Of a stretch of 64,000 nucleotides of DNA, positions 18,419 through 26,054 are shown piece after piece. The DNA is from Obscuribacter phosphatis_A. GTDB lineage: Bacteria > Cyanobacteriota > Vampirovibrionia > Obscuribacterales > Obscuribacteraceae. The position numbers were made by a program, and so were the translations under genes. The first letter of the stretch is position 1, and every line of letters begins with the position of its first letter. The DNA is taken from NCBI GenBank assembly GCA_017303615.1, contig JAFLCK010000006.1, positions 113,261 to 177,260 on the forward strand, read 5' to 3'. The notes under the pieces were generated by a model. That model was not told the origin of the DNA. It saw nothing but the letters and a program-made list of their open reading frames with translations, and ran no database searches.

Positions 18419-19672
18419 GTGTTGGCAAGAACCTCTTTACAATTGGCGACTTCGCTGGCCCTGACTTTGGGTACGTTCAGTTTGCTCTCTCCGGTCTGGG
18501 CGCTCGATGCCGCTTTAACTGAAAAGCTCAATGACTATCAGCAGAAAATCGAAAGCCGCAGTCTTTCAGAAGCACAATTGACTGAATTGGCCGGCCTCAC
18601 CCAGAAGTTTCCCGGCGAGGCTAAAGTTCACCTCGTGTATGGTCTTGCCCTCGACCTAGTGGGTTTGAATGATCAGGCTCTGGAACAGTTCCAGGCTGCC
18701 GATAAACTTGGACCGCAAGATTCAAATGCAGTTGTCGGTATCATTCACCACCTCGTCTCCAAAGGTGACAAGCAAGCGGCCCGAGCTTTGCTCGACCAAG
18801 CTTTGAAGCGCTTTCCGGAAGATGCAAATGTTCTCTTTATGCTGGGCAAGACTCTCAAGCAGGATAGAGATTTCGACTCAGCTGAAAAAACTTTATGGCG
18901 GGCGCATAACTTGCCCAACCGCCCCATCGGGCTAGCCACCGAACTGGCTGAGTTATATTCAGCTACCAATCCGGAATTGGCAGTAAATCTAGCTTCTGAA
19001 GACATCGAAAGGCAATCCAACTATGCTCCGGCTCTGGCTGTACTGGCAGAGGCCTTTTATAACCAGGGGCAGTATCGCCGAGCTATCTATCCCTGCGAGA
19101 TTTTGGTCAAGCAGTCCATCAGCTGGCGCAATATTTCGGACATTTATGCTCGCTGTCTCTTTTGGGATGGGCGCTACAAAGAAGCAGTTCTACCCATGTT
19201 GGTAACCCTGGCTAAGTCAGCCACCTACCTGGGGGGACGCATGCCTGGTGCCGAGATGATTGCGCAGACCGTACCGCATATTTCAGGCAAGAAATTGAGT
19301 GCCATACTCGATAACTTTTATGCCAGCAATAGCAAAGAATTGGTGCGCAATCCCTTCCACTTTTATCTGGCTTCGGCCTTAGAAAAAGGCGGACGCTATG
19401 AGCTCGCATACAAAGAGATCAATACTTTTTTGTCAGCCGACCCTAAGAATGTGGACGCCCTTATATTTAAGGGCAAACTGCAAGAAACTTATCTCGGCGA
19501 CTATGATGGAGCCTTGCAATCATACAAAACCGCCCATGCTCTTTTGCCCTACAACGGACCCTGCAATCAAGCTTTGATGCGCTTAGAGGACCGTCTGCGC
19601 GAAAGAGACGGCGATTTGGCCTGGAAGCTGCGGGATGGATTGCGAAGCTTCTTCCATCTTCCACCCATTTAA
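18419..19672 (+). CDS. exported TPR-repeat protein
   Basis: The 417-residue protein starts at GTG 18419, with AAAGGTG nine bases upstream. It has a signal peptide (LQLATSLALTLGTFSLLSPVWA, cut before LDAALTE) and TPR units through most of its length (DQALEQFQAADKLGP, DFDSAEKTLWRAHNLP, GDYDGALQSYKTAHALLP). It is first in a run with the DUF6687-like, DUF47 and Pit genes, starting 31 bp before the next; a role with phosphate transport would be guesswork. Confidence 0.85.
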   Translation: MLARTSLQLATSLALTLGTFSLLSPVWALDAALTEKLNDYQQKIESRSLSEAQLTELAGLTQKFPGEAKVHLVYGLALDLVGLNDQALEQFQAADKLGPQDSNAVVGIIHHLVSKGDKQAARALLDQALKRFPEDANVLFMLGKTLKQDRDFDSAEKTLWRAHNLPNRPIGLATELAELYSATNPELAVNLASEDIERQSNYAPALAVLAEAFYNQGQYRRAIYPCEILVKQSISWRNISDIYARCLFWDGRYKEAVLPMLVTLAKSATYLGGRMPGAEMIAQTVPHISGKKLSAILDNFYASNSKELVRNPFHFYLASALEKGGRYELAYKEINTFLSADPKNVDALIFKGKLQETYLGDYDGALQSYKTAHALLPYNGPCNQALMRLEDRLRERDGDLAWKLRDGLRSFFHLPPI

Positions 19673-19703
19673 TCATATTCCAGGTTGGGGCATTTTTAAG
19701 GCA

Positions 19704-20687
19704 ATGTTCGAGTATTTGCCAGCTGCTAAATTAGTTGCAACCGACCACATAATGGTAGATGGCGCACCAAACTCTGCATCTGTCTTGACTCTATCTCATT
19801 GGCGCGGTAACAACACGCCGGCAGTGCTCAAGCATGACCTCTCTTGTGGTATCGCATTTAATGCTCTGCGAGCCATAAAAGAAGGCAGTTTGTCTGTTAC
19901 TTGTCCTTATGTCACCAATAACCATTTTGATGAAGATGGCTTGGTCTCTCTATTTACCTTGACCAATAGTGAAGAAGCCATCGAATTGGAAGATAAACTG
20001 ATGGATATTGCTTCGGCTGGGGACTTTGGGGTTTACAGCGATCGCGATATGGCGCGGGTTTCCTTTATGCTCAATGCTTGGGCTTGCCCCGAGCTTTCCC
20101 CGCTTAGTGACGATGTCTTTGCCTTGCCTCGTCCAGAAATTGAAGCCATCTTGTATGAAGAATTGCTTTTGCGCCTGCCCAAGATCATCGCCAAAATAAG
20201 CTCATTCAGCCGCTTCTGGCAGGAAGAAGATGATTTTTTGAGCGAGACCGAGAAATGGTATGAAAAAGGGCTGATTACTTTTGAAGAACGTCCCGAGCTC
20301 GACTTGCTCATAGTCAATATAGACGAGAAGGTACCGCAACGCGCCGATAAAGAACGAGCCTCCAGTTGGATCTCGTCGGTATTGCATCCTATGTTCATAC
20401 ACAATAAGAGCCGCATGATGAGAGTTGCCGTGCTAAAGGGCAGGCGGCGTGAAGTTTATTTTCGTTATGAGACTTGGGTCGATTATCAAAGTCGTACTTT
20501 ATTGCCTCGTCTTGATTTAAGTGCCCTGGCCAAGCAGTTTAACCGCCTAGACCGTAAAGGACGCTGGCAATTCAATTCTACCGACGATATAATAGCCCGG
20601 CTCTATATGCAGGAAAAAGACTCGGTACTTACCGAAGATGACTTTCTTAAGCTTTTAGTGGAGGCTCTCTCTAGTGAGCAATCATAA
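19704..20687 (+). CDS. conserved protein resembling DUF6687
   Basis: The 327-residue protein contains VDGAPNSASVLTLSHW and VTNNHFDEDGLVSLFTL, which I associate with the uncharacterised DUF6687 family. The HFDEDG motif resembles metal-binding motifs of DHH-type hydrolases, and a second Asp comes in IASAGDFG. No membrane segment is visible. ATG 19704 is preferred over an ATG at 19635 that would overlap the upstream gene by 38 bp. The next gene (DUF47) starts within its last 14 bp, so translation is coupled to a phosphate-transport module. Confidence 0.75.
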   Translation: MFEYLPAAKLVATDHIMVDGAPNSASVLTLSHWRGNNTPAVLKHDLSCGIAFNALRAIKEGSLSVTCPYVTNNHFDEDGLVSLFTLTNSEEAIELEDKLMDIASAGDFGVYSDRDMARVSFMLNAWACPELSPLSDDVFALPRPEIEAILYEELLLRLPKIIAKISSFSRFWQEEDDFLSETEKWYEKGLITFEERPELDLLIVNIDEKVPQRADKERASSWISSVLHPMFIHNKSRMMRVAVLKGRRREVYFRYETWVDYQSRTLLPRLDLSALAKQFNRLDRKGRWQFNSTDDIIARLYMQEKDSVLTEDDFLKLLVEALSSEQS

Positions 20688-21348
20688 GCGTAGTCTTCTT
20701 GCCCGTAGTCTTATGAAGATGCCCTTTGCCTCTTTCTTTGCTAAGGGTTTGTTTGAGCCTAGGGTAGATTTCTTCGCCTTGCTGGAAGCCCAAGCCGCCA
20801 CCACGGTTAAGGGGATCGAAGCCTTAGAAGTTTGGCTCAGTGGTGGTGCTTATGATCGCTGCCAGCAGGTGCGCGACTTTGAGCATCAGGCCGATGAACA
20901 GAAGCTTGTTTTGCAAAAGAAGTTAGTCGAGTCTTTTGTCACGCCCCTAGATAGAGAAGATCTCTATGACCTCTCGGTTCGGCTTGATGAAGTGATAAAT
21001 GCAGCCAAGAATGCTGCTCGCGAGGTGGAGGCTCTCAATTATTGCCCTCGTGATGAAACCTTACCCGAAATGGCTCGCACCCTAAAAGAAGGGGCGCGCT
21101 GTCTCTTCAACTCTTTTGCCAATCTCAAGAATAACCAAGAAGAAGCTGCTGCGCAGGCGGCTTTGGCCCGTAAGGCCGAGAATCGCTTTGAGAAGATTTA
21201 TCGTCAGGGCATGCGAGATCTCTTTGAGACGAACGATTTCAAAACCATCTTGCGCACCGTCGAAGTCTATCGCACCCTTGTCACTGCGGCGCAGCGCATC
21301 GACTCGGTGGCGGAGAAATTGCATCATGTCATAGTCAAGATGGGCTGA
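20674..21348 (+). CDS. DUF47 family PhoU-like protein
   Basis: The 224-residue helical protein matches the DUF47/PhoU-like pattern: FFALLEAQAATTVKGIEAL, then VRDFEHQADEQK and LDREDLYDLSVRLDEVINAA, with conserved acidic ExxxD residues that bind metal in PhoU relatives. These proteins sit beside Pit permeases and probably control them. GTG 20674 overlaps the upstream gene by 14 bp, and the pit gene begins three bases after its stop, so the three are translationally linked. Confidence 0.88.
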   Translation: MSNHKRSLLARSLMKMPFASFFAKGLFEPRVDFFALLEAQAATTVKGIEALEVWLSGGAYDRCQQVRDFEHQADEQKLVLQKKLVESFVTPLDREDLYDLSVRLDEVINAAKNAAREVEALNYCPRDETLPEMARTLKEGARCLFNSFANLKNNQEEAAAQAALARKAENRFEKIYRQGMRDLFETNDFKTILRTVEVYRTLVTAAQRIDSVAEKLHHVIVKMG

Positions 21349-21351
21349 AAT

Positions 21352-22359
21352 TTGGACCACAATACCATCATCATCTTGATCGTTTTGTTTGGCTGTTTGT
21401 TCTCTTATACAAACGGCTTTCAAGACGGCAGTTCGGTGGCGGCATCTCCCATCGCCTCTCGCTCTATACCGCCTGCCTGGGCTGCTTTGCTCTCGGGGAT
21501 ATTCGAGTTTTTAGGTGCTCTCTTAGGCGGACAGGCTGTTGCTGGTTCGATAGTTGGTATCACCAGATATGGTGGAACTAAATTAGACGAGAGATTCTTG
21601 CCCATTCTTTTGACAGCTTTAGTGGCAGCCATTTCATGGAATTTTTTTACTCGCGCTATAAAAGTGCCAAGTTCATCGACGCACGCCCTGGTGGGTGGGT
21701 TGATTGGCGCTCTTTACGCCGCCAGCGGTAATTTTGATTATATTGTCGTGGGCGAATTGGGATATCTTTTGCATCCCACCGGCGTCACTAAAGTGATTGT
21801 CACTCTTTTTCTCTCGCCTCTTATAGGCTTTCTTGCCGGCTTTATCTTGCTCAAGCTGGTTTATATCTTTGGTGTTTTCTTCACTGCCTCGCTCACTCGT
21901 CTATTCAAGCGCTTACAGTGGCTGGCATTGCCGCTTTTGGCTTTCGGCCACGGCGCCAACGACTCGCAAAAGGTAATGGGTTTAATCGCTTTCAGTTTGC
22001 TTGGCAATATTTCCACTATTCCCATTGAAATTAGACTCTTGATAGCTATAGCTCTAACTACTGGAGTTTTGGCCATGGCACCCGGTATTGTCAAAAGGGT
22101 GGGTACCGGCATTTATCGCTTGCGACCGACACCGGCTTTTGTCGCTCAGCTGGCCTCGGCGGTGGTGGTCACAATGGGCTCACTCACCGGCGGACCTCTT
22201 TCCGCTTCTCAGGTGATTGCCTCAACAGTTATGGGGGTTGGTTGTGCTGAAAGAAGAAAAGGCGTGCACTGGCTTGTGGCGCGAGACATGCTAATGGCTT
22301 GGGTTTTGACCATACCATCTTCTGCCTTTCTGGCATACTGGCTCTATCGCTTATTTTGA
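21352..22359 (+). CDS. Pit-family inorganic phosphate transporter
   Basis: The 335-residue membrane protein has about ten transmembrane helices and the two Pit signatures: YTNGFQDGSSVAA in the N half and GHGANDSQKVMG in the C half, plus PSSSTHALVGGLIGA. Pit transporters take up phosphate, as metal-phosphate, with protons. TTG 21352 is the only start that keeps the first helix; it follows the DUF47 stop by three bases. The stop codon lies inside a 17-bp tandem duplication. A sulfate or sodium-coupled variant cannot be excluded. Confidence 0.92.
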   Translation: MDHNTIIILIVLFGCLFSYTNGFQDGSSVAASPIASRSIPPAWAALLSGIFEFLGALLGGQAVAGSIVGITRYGGTKLDERFLPILLTALVAAISWNFFTRAIKVPSSSTHALVGGLIGALYAASGNFDYIVVGELGYLLHPTGVTKVIVTLFLSPLIGFLAGFILLKLVYIFGVFFTASLTRLFKRLQWLALPLLAFGHGANDSQKVMGLIAFSLLGNISTIPIEIRLLIAIALTTGVLAMAPGIVKRVGTGIYRLRPTPAFVAQLASAVVVTMGSLTGGPLSASQVIASTVMGVGCAERRKGVHWLVARDMLMAWVLTIPSSAFLAYWLYRLF

Positions 22360-22378
22360 GCTATCGCGTATTTTGAGC
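22345..22378. repeat. 17-bp tandem duplication across the pit stop codon
   Basis: Two 17-bp units (22345-22361 and 22362-22378) differ at one base and are followed by a partial third. The first contains the TGA stop of the phosphate transporter; the second places another TGA, out of frame because 17 is not a multiple of three. Confidence 0.85.
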
Positions 22379-22554
22379 TAGCGCGCAGGGTAAACCCAGG
22401 GTGCGTCATAATTTGAGTGACTTTGACTGCTGTAGAGCCAGGTATTGCTTGTCGCCGCTAGCAGTCCAAAGATGACAGCCAGGAAGACTCGCTTGACTGT
22501 GTCGTCTTCTTTTGTTGCAACTGCTACTTTTACCTTTTCCTGATCTCTGAGCAT
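22378..22554 (-). CDS. small single-pass membrane protein (58 residues)
   Basis: A 58-codon reverse-strand ORF runs from ATG 22554 to TAG at 22378. It has a charged head (MLRDQEKVKVAVATKEDDTVK), one hydrophobic helix (VFLAVIFGLLAATSNTWLY) and a short polar tail ending APWVYPAR. This head-helix-tail order is typical of real small membrane proteins. AGG lies about nine bases ahead of the start. It fills an otherwise empty gap and diverges from the EF-hand gene. No family is recognised. Confidence 0.55.
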   Translation of the reverse strand: MLRDQEKVKVAVATKEDDTVKRVFLAVIFGLLAATSNTWLYSSQSHSNYDAPWVYPAR

Positions 22555-22651
22555 TATCCATACCTGATATACTGCAAGTCTTACGCTTGTTAATGTGCCC
22601 GCCTGCAGGCGCCTCTAAACAGAGCAAAAGAAAGGAATGTTTGAGGGTGAT

Positions 22652-23026
22652 ATGACTTCCGATATTAATTCTTCCAATTCAGAGCAGATAAATGAGAGTG
22701 CTGAATTTGACAGACATTGGTTGCGCAGCGAAACAAGCGCCGAACCGGTTTATCAAGACATAAAACAGATTAGGGACTATGCCAGATTGGCTTTTGACCG
22801 TCTTGATTTAGACAAGAACGGCTTTATCGAGCGCAGCGAACTTTTTACCTTTTTGCAGAGCGATAAAGTATCCAGCCGCGAGAAGTCTTTCATCACCTTT
22901 TTGCTCAATAATCAAGAAGCAATTGCCGAAATGGTCTCGGAAGAGAAATCTGGACCAGAAAGCGGCATATCAAGAGATGATTTGGAAAGCTATTTTGCTC
23001 TGGTCATCAATTTAATAGGCGCTTAG
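22652..23026 (+). CDS. EF-hand calcium-binding-like protein
   Basis: The 124-residue acidic protein has one canonical EF-hand loop, DLDKNGFIERSE, with Asp, Asp, Asn and Glu at positions 1, 3, 5 and 12. A second helix-loop region (KSGPESGISRDDLESYF) is degenerate. ATG 22652 is chosen because GAGG lies five bases upstream; the ATG five codons earlier has its AGGA touching the start. No signal peptide is seen, so it is probably cytosolic. It lies 66 bp ahead of the SLH gene on the same strand. Confidence 0.75.
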   Translation: MTSDINSSNSEQINESAEFDRHWLRSETSAEPVYQDIKQIRDYARLAFDRLDLDKNGFIERSELFTFLQSDKVSSREKSFITFLLNNQEAIAEMVSEEKSGPESGISRDDLESYFALVINLIGA

Positions 23027-23092
23027 AGCCGATCATCCTCTTTGTCGATGGGCTAAAATAGGCGCTATCGAAAGTTTCAGAGGAGATCTTGC

Positions 23093-25498
23093 ATGAAAGT
23101 CAAGGCAAGGCTTGCGGCTACATTGGCCCTGGTCTCGGTTCTAATGTCGGGCGCGACTGCTCAGGCACAACTTGGTGGTATCGACCTATCTCAAATTCCA
23201 GCTCTATTGGATGTCGAGGGTAGAAGAACCCAGCTGGAGAAAGCAGTTAATGATGCTGTGTTGGCTGGTCGTCTTTCTTCTGCCGACGCCGACAGTTTCA
23301 AGAAAGAATTGAATCGCATCAAGGATCTTGAGCTCGGTTATAAAGCTTCCGGTAAGTTTTCAATTTGGCAGAAGACCAGGCTCGGCTTAGAGTTGGATGT
23401 GATTTCTTCCAACCTTGAAAAATCTCTGGGCGAAAGAAAAGAAATCGGACTCACCGATATTGCCGGAAAACAGGCCGATCTTACTGCTCGGCTCAATGCG
23501 GCCCAGACAGCCGGCAGACTAAGCACCTTTGAAGTAAACGCGCTGCTTGCAGATCTGAATGCTTTAAAAACCAAAGAGTCTACATTTAAGGCTGCTTCTG
23601 GCGGGGCTTTATCTAACGCCCAGACTCTTGAATTGGCTCTTGATCTAGATAAGCTATCTAGTAAGTTAGAGTCGCAGCTGAAAGCCAGGAGCGGAGCCGA
23701 TGTTGATTATGCCGCTCGCCGCACTGAGTTGCGTACTCGTCTGAAAGACTTGGTCACCACTGGGCGTATGAGCCAAAGCGAAGCCGATACTTATACCCAA
23801 GAATTGAATCGTATTGAAAGTCGCGAGACATCTCTCAAGGCTACCGGTGCGCCGCTTACCGTGGCCGATCAGTTGTCTTTGGCTCTTGATCTAGAGCGGG
23901 TCAATTCCGCCCTTGAGCGTTATACCGGTGCCACTGCCACTGGTATGCCCGGCATCGATGCCATGCAACAGGCTATTGAAAAGAAAATTGCAGACAATCA
24001 AGCTGCCGGTAAGTTCGCCCTCAATCAATATGCCGAGCTCAAGCAAGAGTTCGACCGTATCAATCAAGTGGAGAGCAATTATCGAGCAGACGGCTCTCTT
24101 TCAGACAGTGAAACACTAACCCTTTCCAATCAGTTGGAAGCGCTCGATAAGCGCATCGATACAGTTCTAAGCAGTAATGCTCCCACTCCCGGCGGCGGAC
24201 TTTCAGCCAAGCAGAGTGAGCTGGTCAAAAAACTAGACTCGGCTAAAGCAGCTCAGCGTTTGACTGATGCCCAATATCAAGACTTCAAAAACAAGCTTGA
24301 TCAAAATAGCGCTAGAGAAAGACTTTTCCGCGCCGACGGCGTCTTGAGTGATTACGAAACACTTTCATTGGCTAATGAGCTGGACACACTTTCAGCTCAG
24401 ATTACATCATCGCTGACGGCTCTGCCCGATCTTAGCACCACCCGCAGTGCGCTGGAGAAGAAGCTGCAAGATGGTTTGGCAAGCGGTCGCCTCAGCCCCT
24501 CTGCCGAGCCTGATGTGCGTGCCGATCTCAGCCGCGTTTCGCAGTTGGAGTCTGCATTCAAAAGTGGTTCTGGTAATTTAGCCTTAAATGATGAACAGAT
24601 TGCCCATTTGTCTAGAGAGTATGCCGCCATTGGCGCCAGACTGGACAAGTCGATGGCTGCTCTGCCTGATGTCGCGGCCAAGAAAACCGAAGTGACTAAG
24701 CAGATTACCGAAGGCGAGGCCTCTGGTGTCTTGACTGCCGCCCAGGTGCAGGATATGCGCAAGGAACTCGATCGCATCGCCACTGTGGAAGCTAGTTTCC
24801 GTGCTTCGGATAATGCCTTTACCGATTGGGAAGTGATGACCGTCAATAGAGATCTCGATAGACTCAATAACGACATTGTTAGATTGAAGGCCGCCCATCC
24901 GGTGGCGCCGGTTCAGACTGCCAATGCGCCTTTCGATACAAAGGGACATTGGGCCGAGTCCTATGTCGGGCAGCTAACACAGCGCTCGATTATCGGTGGT
25001 TTCCCAGATGGTTCATTCAAGCCGGATGATGGTATCACCCGTGCACAGTTTGCCGCCATTGCCATGAAGGCTCTCAATGTGCCGCCGGCTGCCGGTGCCG
25101 CTCAGTTCAAAGATGTCTCGCCTACCTATTGGGCTTCCAAAGCGATTGCGGCGGTAAGCCAGGCTGGTTTGGTGACCGGATTCCCTGACGGTACATTCAA
25201 GCCCGAAGATAAGATTACAAGAGCCCAAGCTCTGGTGATTTTAGCCAAGGCTCTACCTTCCGGTCTCGCCGATGTCTCTATTTTGAATAGCTATCAAGAT
25301 GGTTCTTCGGTGCCTTCTTGGGCTGCTCCTTCTGTGGCTAAAGCTGCAAAAGCAAGAATCATAGTGAGCTATCCAGACCCGAGCCAGATTAGGCCCAATC
25401 TCAACGCCTCTAGAGCTGACGTGGCCGCGCTCACCTATCAAACCTTGGTCAATTTAGGTCAGAAACTACCCGTGATCAAAGTTGGTTTAGAGAAATAG
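23093..25498 (+). CDS. SLH-domain surface protein with seven helical repeats
   Basis: The 801-residue protein has a strong AGGAGAT ribosome binding site and a signal peptide (cut near ATAQAQ). Residues ~38-612 are seven repeats of about 78 residues, each with a GRLS-like turn, an ELNRI-like helix, and an acidic ALDLD..NS.LE-like end. Residues ~618-795 hold three SLH modules (HWAESYVGQL, GFPDGSFKPDDGITRAQ, GFPDGTFKPEDKITRAQ), the last degenerate. SLH domains hold proteins to the cell wall in Cyanobacteria and relatives. It may be a structural spacer on the peptidoglycan. A strong terminator follows. Confidence 0.9.
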   Translation: MKVKARLAATLALVSVLMSGATAQAQLGGIDLSQIPALLDVEGRRTQLEKAVNDAVLAGRLSSADADSFKKELNRIKDLELGYKASGKFSIWQKTRLGLELDVISSNLEKSLGERKEIGLTDIAGKQADLTARLNAAQTAGRLSTFEVNALLADLNALKTKESTFKAASGGALSNAQTLELALDLDKLSSKLESQLKARSGADVDYAARRTELRTRLKDLVTTGRMSQSEADTYTQELNRIESRETSLKATGAPLTVADQLSLALDLERVNSALERYTGATATGMPGIDAMQQAIEKKIADNQAAGKFALNQYAELKQEFDRINQVESNYRADGSLSDSETLTLSNQLEALDKRIDTVLSSNAPTPGGGLSAKQSELVKKLDSAKAAQRLTDAQYQDFKNKLDQNSARERLFRADGVLSDYETLSLANELDTLSAQITSSLTALPDLSTTRSALEKKLQDGLASGRLSPSAEPDVRADLSRVSQLESAFKSGSGNLALNDEQIAHLSREYAAIGARLDKSMAALPDVAAKKTEVTKQITEGEASGVLTAAQVQDMRKELDRIATVEASFRASDNAFTDWEVMTVNRDLDRLNNDIVRLKAAHPVAPVQTANAPFDTKGHWAESYVGQLTQRSIIGGFPDGSFKPDDGITRAQFAAIAMKALNVPPAAGAAQFKDVSPTYWASKAIAAVSQAGLVTGFPDGTFKPEDKITRAQALVILAKALPSGLADVSILNSYQDGSSVPSWAAPSVAKAAKARIIVSYPDPSQIRPNLNASRADVAALTYQTLVNLGQKLPVIKVGLEK

Positions 25499-25517
25499 GT
25501 TGACTATATAAAAGTGC

Positions 25518-25546
25518 AAAAAAAGGAGGGGTAACCTCCTTTTTTT
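25518..25546. terminator. strong bidirectional terminator
   Basis: A perfect 12-bp stem, seven A plus GGAGG against CCTCC plus seven T, with a GGTAA loop. It lies between the SLH gene and the converging GNAT-like gene and works in both directions. Confidence 0.9.
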
Positions 25547-25565
25547 GTGCGCCTAATTTTTGATT

Positions 25566-25964
25566 TTATTGAAACTCTTTTTGAAAGACTTTGGCATTAT
25601 TGTCGTCAATCAAGACCGACTTGATATCCATCTGGTAGGCATGGTTGCGAACCACTGCCAACATACGACCATAAATTTCTGCCGGGCTAGGACTGACACA
25701 TGCGGGGGCAAAGCCGTTGCGCTTAATTTCTATTGTTTCGTTTTCGTTATCGCAGGCAGCAGCTAGATAGCCGCTTAGCTTGCCGTCTAATTCATAGACC
25801 AGAAAAATACCGCCGGGACCAATATATTTCCCTTCGATGTTGCGCAGGTCATTGTCTTGCTCTTCTAATGAGAAAGTCTGCCCCGATGCCTGGTAGAGGC
25901 TTTCAGTCAGCTCTCTGATTTCTTTCTCGTCTTGTCTATTGGCTAGTCTAATTTGGTCGCTCAT
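25566..25964 (-). CDS. GNAT-like acetyltransferase fragment or short member
   Basis: The 132-residue protein starts IRLANRQDEKEIRELTESLYQ, typical of the first strand and helix of GNAT N-acetyltransferases, and has FLVYELDGKLSGYLAAA, the usual central strands. The Q/RxxGxG/A acetyl-CoA loop is not visible and the region after the core strands has an unusual CVSPSPAEIYGR segment. It may be a degenerate or atypical GNAT. It is flanked by terminators on both sides, so it is probably a single-gene unit. Confidence 0.55.
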   Translation of the reverse strand: MSDQIRLANRQDEKEIRELTESLYQASGQTFSLEEQDNDLRNIEGKYIGPGGIFLVYELDGKLSGYLAAACDNENETIEIKRNGFAPACVSPSPAEIYGRMLAVVRNHAYQMDIKSVLIDDNNAKVFQKEFQ

Positions 25965-25987
25965 GCTGATGATGATAGCAGAGCAAA

Positions 25988-26018
25988 AAAAATAACCGGC
26001 ACCTGGCCGGTTATTTTT
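25988..26018. terminator. terminator after hppA, bidirectional
   Basis: A perfect 13-bp stem (five A, then TAACCGGC, against GCCGGTTA plus five T) with a five-base loop. It lies 37 bp after the pyrophosphatase stop on the minus strand and has T-runs on both strands. Confidence 0.9.
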
Positions 26019-26054
26019 CCGCTAACTATTTGTTTTGCTTTGCCTATTCGGTCT

